From: Clostridia bacterium
GTDB lineage: Bacteria > Bacillota > Clostridia > Christensenellales > Borkfalkiaceae
DNA length: 64,000 nt
NCBI GenBank assembly: GCA_017457215.1
Contig: JAFTHU010000009.1
Location: 62,001-126,000 of the forward strand
Direction of reading: 5' to 3'
In this document: positions 60,631 to 64,000 of the stretch, in pieces
Layout: every line of letters begins with the position of its first letter
How positions within the stretch are numbered: position 1 is the stretch's first letter
Notes under the pieces: model-generated
The model's input: the letters and a program-made list of their open reading frames with translations, nothing else
What the model was told of the DNA's origin: nothing
Databases searched by the model: none
Program-made: the position numbers and the translations under genes

Positions 60631-61011
60631 ATGCAAAAAGATTTTTCCAACGGAAACGGGTTGTTTTCCGTTATAAAAGGCGTAGCGTTTGCTTTGCTTG
60701 CGTCGGTGTTGTTCTCCATTTTATTTGCGTGCGTTTTGCGCGCCGCGCCTGCATTGGCAAACGTCGTATATCCCGTAAACCAAATCGTGAAAGTGTTGGC
60801 TGCGTTTTTGGGCGGTTTATTTTTTGTTCGCGGTGAGAAAGGTTGGTTGAAAGGGCTTGGCGTGGGGGGCTTGTTTTTTCTGCTTTCTTACCTCACGTTT
60901 TCGGCGTTCGGCGGTAACTTTTCGGCGTCGTGGCTGATTTTGGTGGAATGTATCGTAACGGTGCTGGGCGGAATTATCGGCGGAATATTCGGCGTGAATT
61001 TACGGCGTTAA
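60631..61011 (+). CDS. TIGR04086-like small membrane protein
   Basis: The 126-residue protein has four hydrophobic helices (about 12-36, 44-62, 72-90, 100-122) and little else, with many Gly. This pattern and its place next to yajC fit the TIGR04086/YrzE family of unknown function. I use the ATG at 60631; the GTG at 60619 overlaps the GGAGG ribosome site itself and is excluded. Confidence 0.7.
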   Translation: MQKDFSNGNGLFSVIKGVAFALLASVLFSILFACVLRAAPALANVVYPVNQIVKVLAAFLGGLFFVRGEKGWLKGLGVGGLFFLLSYLTFSAFGGNFSASWLILVECIVTVLGGIIGGIFGVNLRR

Positions 61012-61085
61012 AGGTGTTTGGCGGAATAAAAATGCAAAAAATATAGGCGCGACGGGGAAAAGGTGAAAAAAAATGAAAAAACCGC

Positions 61086-61114
61086 TTGCAATTTGTCGCA
61101 AAGTGTATTATAAT
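61086..61114 (+). promoter_or_regulatory. Promoter of scfA
   Basis: TTGCAA (61086-61091), 17 nt, TATAAT (61109-61114). Confidence 0.75.
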
Positions 61115-61151
61115 GAGTGTATCAAAATTCAAAATTATTCAGGAGGACGCT

Positions 61152-61304
61152 ATGATTAAGACAATCGCGAAACCCGCAGATAAGAAAGTGACCGCTTGCG
61201 GCGAATGCAGAAGCACCTGTCAGTCCGCTTGCAAAACGAGCTGTACGGTAGGCAACCAGTCCTGCGAAAGAATTACGCGCGAAGAAAAAATCGAACGTAA
61301 ATAA
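61152..61304 (+). CDS. scfA: SCIFF peptide (six-cysteine ranthipeptide precursor)
   Basis: The 50-residue peptide carries six cysteines in 26 residues: ACGECRSTCQSACKTSC and GNQSC. This is the SCIFF (six cysteines in forty-five) family, almost universal in Clostridia. The maturase downstream joins Cys sulfur to non-alpha carbons of acceptor residues, giving thioether links. The physiological role is unproven; cell-density signalling has been proposed. AGGAGG lies 5 nt before the ATG at 61152; a start farther upstream would include the promoter. A terminator separates it from the maturase gene. Confidence 0.95.
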   Translation: MIKTIAKPADKKVTACGECRSTCQSACKTSCTVGNQSCERITREEKIERK

Positions 61305-61354
61305 TTCTTTTAAGCGAGGCGGGTTTACCGCTGTGTAAAGTAGGAAATTATCGC

Positions 61355-61389
61355 AAAAAACGGCGTATTGTTACAGTACGCCGTTTTTA
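61355..61389 (+). terminator. Partial terminator between scfA and scfB
   Basis: AAAAACGGCGTA (61356-61367) pairs with TACGCCGTTTTT (61377-61388). It would let most transcripts end after the peptide gene, so more peptide than maturase is made. Confidence 0.85.
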
Positions 61390-61420
61390 ACCGAGTTTAG
61401 ATTTAAAAGGGAATGTTGAC

Positions 61421-62749
61421 GTGATACACGTATTTAATTACAGAGATAAAAATTACATTTACGACGTGGGCAGCGGGTCGCTACACGAATGCGACAAGCC
61501 CACGGCGGATTACCTCCAAGCCAAAGAGGAAGGACAAGCCGTGGATATTACCTATCTCACGGACGAGCAGATTGCAGAAATTCTTTCCGACGTGGAGGGA
61601 TTGAAAGCGCAGGGCTTGCTTTTCAAGGAAGAAGTAAAAGCGTATCCCGTAAAGAGCAACGAAGTAAAAGCGCTCTGCATTCATATTTGCCACGATTGTA
61701 ATTTCCGTTGTCGTTACTGTTTTGCGGACGAGGGTGCTTACCATTCCAAGCGAGAAAGTATGTCGTTTGAAACGGCGAAATCAGCGGTGGATTTTTTGAT
61801 TGAAAACAGCGGAAACCGCAAAGTTTTAGAGATGGATTTCTTCGGCGGCGAACCGTTGATGAATTTGGACGTTTTGAAAAAAACGGTATATTACGCCAAG
61901 GAAGCAGGGGCAAAAGCGGGCAAGAAATTTTTATTTACGACAACGACCAACGCGTTGCTTTTGAATGACGAAACCATTCAGTTTTTCAATGCAGAAATGG
62001 AAAACGTCGTGCTTTCTTTGGACGGACGAAAAGAGGTGCACGACGCCATTCGTACGACGCTCAACGGCAAAGGCACGTTCGACCTCATTATCGACAAGAT
62101 AAAGAAATTCATTTCTTTGCGCGGAACGAAGAGTTATTACGTGCGCGGCACATTTACGGCGAAAAATCTCGATTTTTCCAAAGACGTACTCTTTATTGCA
62201 GACCAAGGGGTAGATTCTATTTCTATGGAACCCGTGGTAACGGATATCGACGATTTGCAAATCAAGGAAGAGCATCTTCCTGCGATTGCTGCCGAATACG
62301 AAAATCTTTGCGAGGCGTATTTGGAACGGTATAAGAACGGAGAAGGATTCAATTTCTTCCATTTCAATATCGATTTGGAGGGTGGACCTTGTCTTTCCAA
62401 GCGGGTATCGGCTTGCGGTGCGGGCAACGAGTATTTTTCGGTAACTCCCAACGGAGATTTGTATCCTTGCCATCAGTTCGCGGGGAATGAAAAATTTAAG
62501 ATGGGCAGCGTTTTTGAAGGAATCACCCGTGCAGACACGCGGGAGCTGTTTAAAAATTCCTGCTTGTTTACTCGCAAAAAATGTGAAAATTGCTTTGCGA
62601 AATTTATTTGTTCGGGCGGTTGCAGCGCGAATAATTACAATTTTAACGGGGACATCAACGACCCGTACGAAGTAACCTGCGAAATGATGAAAAAACGCGT
62701 GGAATGCGCTATGCACATTTTGGCAGAGAAAAAATTGCTTGGCAAATAA
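61421..62749 (+). CDS. scfB: SCIFF maturase, radical-SAM/SPASM thioether synthase
   Basis: The 442-residue protein starts with a peptide-binding RRE-like part (about 1-90). The radical-SAM CxxxCxxC cluster is CNFRCRYC (in ICHDCNFRCRYCFADEG). GGEPLMN follows. The C-terminal SPASM domain holds two further Fe-S clusters (ACGAGNEYFSVTPNGDLYPC, CENCFAKFICSGGC, and later Cys). This is the layout of the SCIFF maturase (CteB in C. thermocellum). The GTG start at 61421 has AAAAGGG upstream and lies 32 nt past the scfA terminator. Confidence 0.95.
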   Translation: MIHVFNYRDKNYIYDVGSGSLHECDKPTADYLQAKEEGQAVDITYLTDEQIAEILSDVEGLKAQGLLFKEEVKAYPVKSNEVKALCIHICHDCNFRCRYCFADEGAYHSKRESMSFETAKSAVDFLIENSGNRKVLEMDFFGGEPLMNLDVLKKTVYYAKEAGAKAGKKFLFTTTTNALLLNDETIQFFNAEMENVVLSLDGRKEVHDAIRTTLNGKGTFDLIIDKIKKFISLRGTKSYYVRGTFTAKNLDFSKDVLFIADQGVDSISMEPVVTDIDDLQIKEEHLPAIAAEYENLCEAYLERYKNGEGFNFFHFNIDLEGGPCLSKRVSACGAGNEYFSVTPNGDLYPCHQFAGNEKFKMGSVFEGITRADTRELFKNSCLFTRKKCENCFAKFICSGGCSANNYNFNGDINDPYEVTCEMMKKRVECAMHILAEKKLLGK

Positions 62750-62821
62750 GAAAAAGAAAGAAAAAAGAGCGGATTTTTTTCGCAAAACCTTAAAAAAATG
62801 CCGTACAGTCCGTGTTATGGC

Positions 62822-62851
62822 TTGACGAGTCGGTTAAAAATAAGGTATAAT
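62822..62851 (+). promoter_or_regulatory. Promoter of the secD-like gene
   Basis: TTGACG (62822-62827), 18 nt, TATAAT (62846-62851). Confidence 0.7.
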
Positions 62852-62909
62852 AAATAAGTATTCATTGTAAGCTTCGGAAGAATGAATCCGAAACACACAG
62901 GAGGCTATT

Positions 62910-64000
62910 ATGGGCAAAAAGAAATCGGTGGTACTCATAACTTTGCTTACCATCGTTATTGCCGTGTTGTGCGCGATAACGGCTTTCCCTACCTTCCGTT
63001 TGCCTTGGAGTGCAAACAAGAAGGATAGTTGGAATCCCGCCGTATTGCAATACGACCTCGGCAGGGACTTCGGGGACGGGTACTATACCTACTATTATCC
63101 CAACGGCGTAATTTCCGAAACCGAGTATGAAACCGAAGTTGCGGCTTTGAACGACGCAGCAGCGGCGTTGACAGGGGAAAAGAAGGCGGAAGCAGAGGAA
63201 AAGTTGGCGGATTATGTGGCCGCTTACGTTCATGTGGACGGTATCGACGGTTTGTATTTCAGTACGAACGAGGACGACGCGGTTTTGAAGAGCGTAAAAA
63301 ATGACGCAGGCGAAGAAACGTGGGTTATTTCGGAAGACTTCGACGCGGCTTTCCAAAAAGCAGCGAACGAAGTGAAAAACCGTTATGCGGCGAAGGAATA
63401 CGAATATCATACTGTTTCCGTGGTAAACCAATATATGCTTCGCATCGAACTTGGCGCAGGGGAAAAGACGGAAACGGATAACGCGAAAGACCCTTCGACC
63501 AACGCTTCGCAAGCGTTTACGTTGTTCAATATGTTCGGCGAATTTACCTTTATGCAGGACGGCGCAAACGTTTCGGCGTTTGACGGCGAGACGACGGTAA
63601 AGGATTTAATTAAGAAAATCGACATCAAAAAGCAGTATGAAGTGGCGCATCTCCGTATTAAATTTACGGGCGCGGGCAAGTCGATGTTGAAAGCGTTTAA
63701 GTCTTCGGGCGGTACGTCGTTGGATATCGCAATCGGCGGCGAAAAGATGTTGAGTATTTCTCCCGATTACATTAACGATAAAAACGAAGTGGAATATCCG
63801 CTTGCGGAACAAGGGGATATCCGTTATGCAGAAACCATCGCAGTTCTTTTGAATTCCTTGAAAGATACGGGGGTTATCTATATCGGAGAGGAAGATGCGA
63901 ACACGCCTATACAATTTGCGTTTAGAAAATTGGACGGCAGCTCGGTTCGAAGCTTTACCAACGATTACGGTAGCAACGTTTTGTATTGGGTATTCGGCGG
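62910..64000 (+). CDS. SecD-like translocase subunit, N-terminal part (cut by window edge)
   Basis: The frame is open from the ATG at 62910 (AGGAGG 6 nt upstream) to the window edge, 363 residues. One membrane helix (about 8-28) is followed by an extracytoplasmic region with LQYDLGRDFGDGYYTYYYPNG, in the place of the SecD GLDLxGG motif, and later beta/alpha segments (YMLRIELGAGEKTETDN, LRIKFTGAGKSMLKAFK) like the P1 domain. Distance to yajC and the first motif support SecD or a SecDF fusion; the five C-terminal helices that would prove it lie outside. SecD helps pull proteins through the Sec channel. Confidence 0.65.
   Translation, partial: MGKKKSVVLITLLTIVIAVLCAITAFPTFRLPWSANKKDSWNPAVLQYDLGRDFGDGYYTYYYPNGVISETEYETEVAALNDAAAALTGEKKAEAEEKLADYVAAYVHVDGIDGLYFSTNEDDAVLKSVKNDAGEETWVISEDFDAAFQKAANEVKNRYAAKEYEYHTVSVVNQYMLRIELGAGEKTETDNAKDPSTNASQAFTLFNMFGEFTFMQDGANVSAFDGETTVKDLIKKIDIKKQYEVAHLRIKFTGAGKSMLKAFKSSGGTSLDIAIGGEKMLSISPDYINDKNEVEYPLAEQGDIRYAETIAVLLNSLKDTGVIYIGEEDANTPIQFAFRKLDGSSVRSFTNDYGSNVLYWVFG

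Noticed and set aside
61086..61151. Longer scfA starting at 61086
   Set aside because: That stretch is the scfA promoter; AGGAGG directly precedes the ATG at 61152.

Overview
The window looks like a chromosomal segment from a gut-type Clostridia (Firmicutes) genome of moderate GC. Evidence: strong sigma-A promoters (TTGACA-17-TATAAT), GGAGG ribosome sites, Firmicutes RNA elements (tandem glycine riboswitch, T-box, an L19-type leader), the SCIFF peptide and its radical-SAM maturase (a Clostridia hallmark), HslUV, TrmFO and heterodimeric ABC exporters. Genus is not resolved; an uncultured Christensenellales-like lineage is my guess only.

Layout. 1-714 (minus): the end of a ZIP metal transporter and a YhcH/YjgK/YiaL protein. 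826-3241: a small accessory island against tRNA-Val(CAC), with two divergent XRE regulators, a two-gene unknown pair, a four-helix-bundle gene, repeated boundary sequences and a symmetric array of short hairpins. 3364-6805 (minus): two PII-like regulators, a duplicated DUF1538 membrane protein and aldose 1-epimerase. 6949-9062: tandem glycine riboswitch and an alanine/glycine:Na+ symporter. 9262-23248: branched-chain amino acid biosynthesis. ilvE has its own promoter; then a leucine T-box precedes leuA-ilvB-ilvN-ilvC-ilvD-leuC-leuD-leuB-DUF815 ATPase-ilvA-ridA. 23352-26000 (minus): a CDF metal exporter, a small membrane protein and a Na+-pumping decarboxylase beta subunit. 26259-38845: rplS, a GT-C-like membrane protein, comM, DUF1294, dprA, topA, trmFO, hslV, hslU, hisS, trx. 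38953-41867: rubrerythrin (minus), cardiolipin synthase and a small zinc-ribbon membrane protein. 42009-48566: a 2185-residue leucine-rich-repeat surface lipoprotein. 48737-55915: an SbcCD/YhaON-like nuclease-ATPase pair and a heterodimeric ABC exporter. 55994-58499 (minus): a polar amino-acid ABC importer. 58782-64000: tgt, yajC, a TIGR04086-like membrane protein, the SCIFF peptide gene scfA, its maturase scfB, and the start of a SecD-like gene cut by the window edge.

How it works together. The leucine T-box lets uncharged tRNA-Leu switch on the Leu/Val/Ile pathway, including threonine deaminase and the RidA enamine deaminase that clears its reactive product. The glycine riboswitch drives uptake or efflux of excess glycine. 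The Sec accessory genes (yajC, secD) bracket the SCIFF ranthipeptide pair, an arrangement that recurs in Clostridia.

The most unusual part is 2555-3241. A four-helix-bundle gene is preceded by about 145 nt of short hairpins separated by 8-nt linkers. The left linkers are near reverse complements of the right linkers in nested order, so the whole can fold as a fishbone of stacked four-way junctions. An 11-nt word marks each boundary of the three gene cassettes in this island. I recognise no named element of this design.
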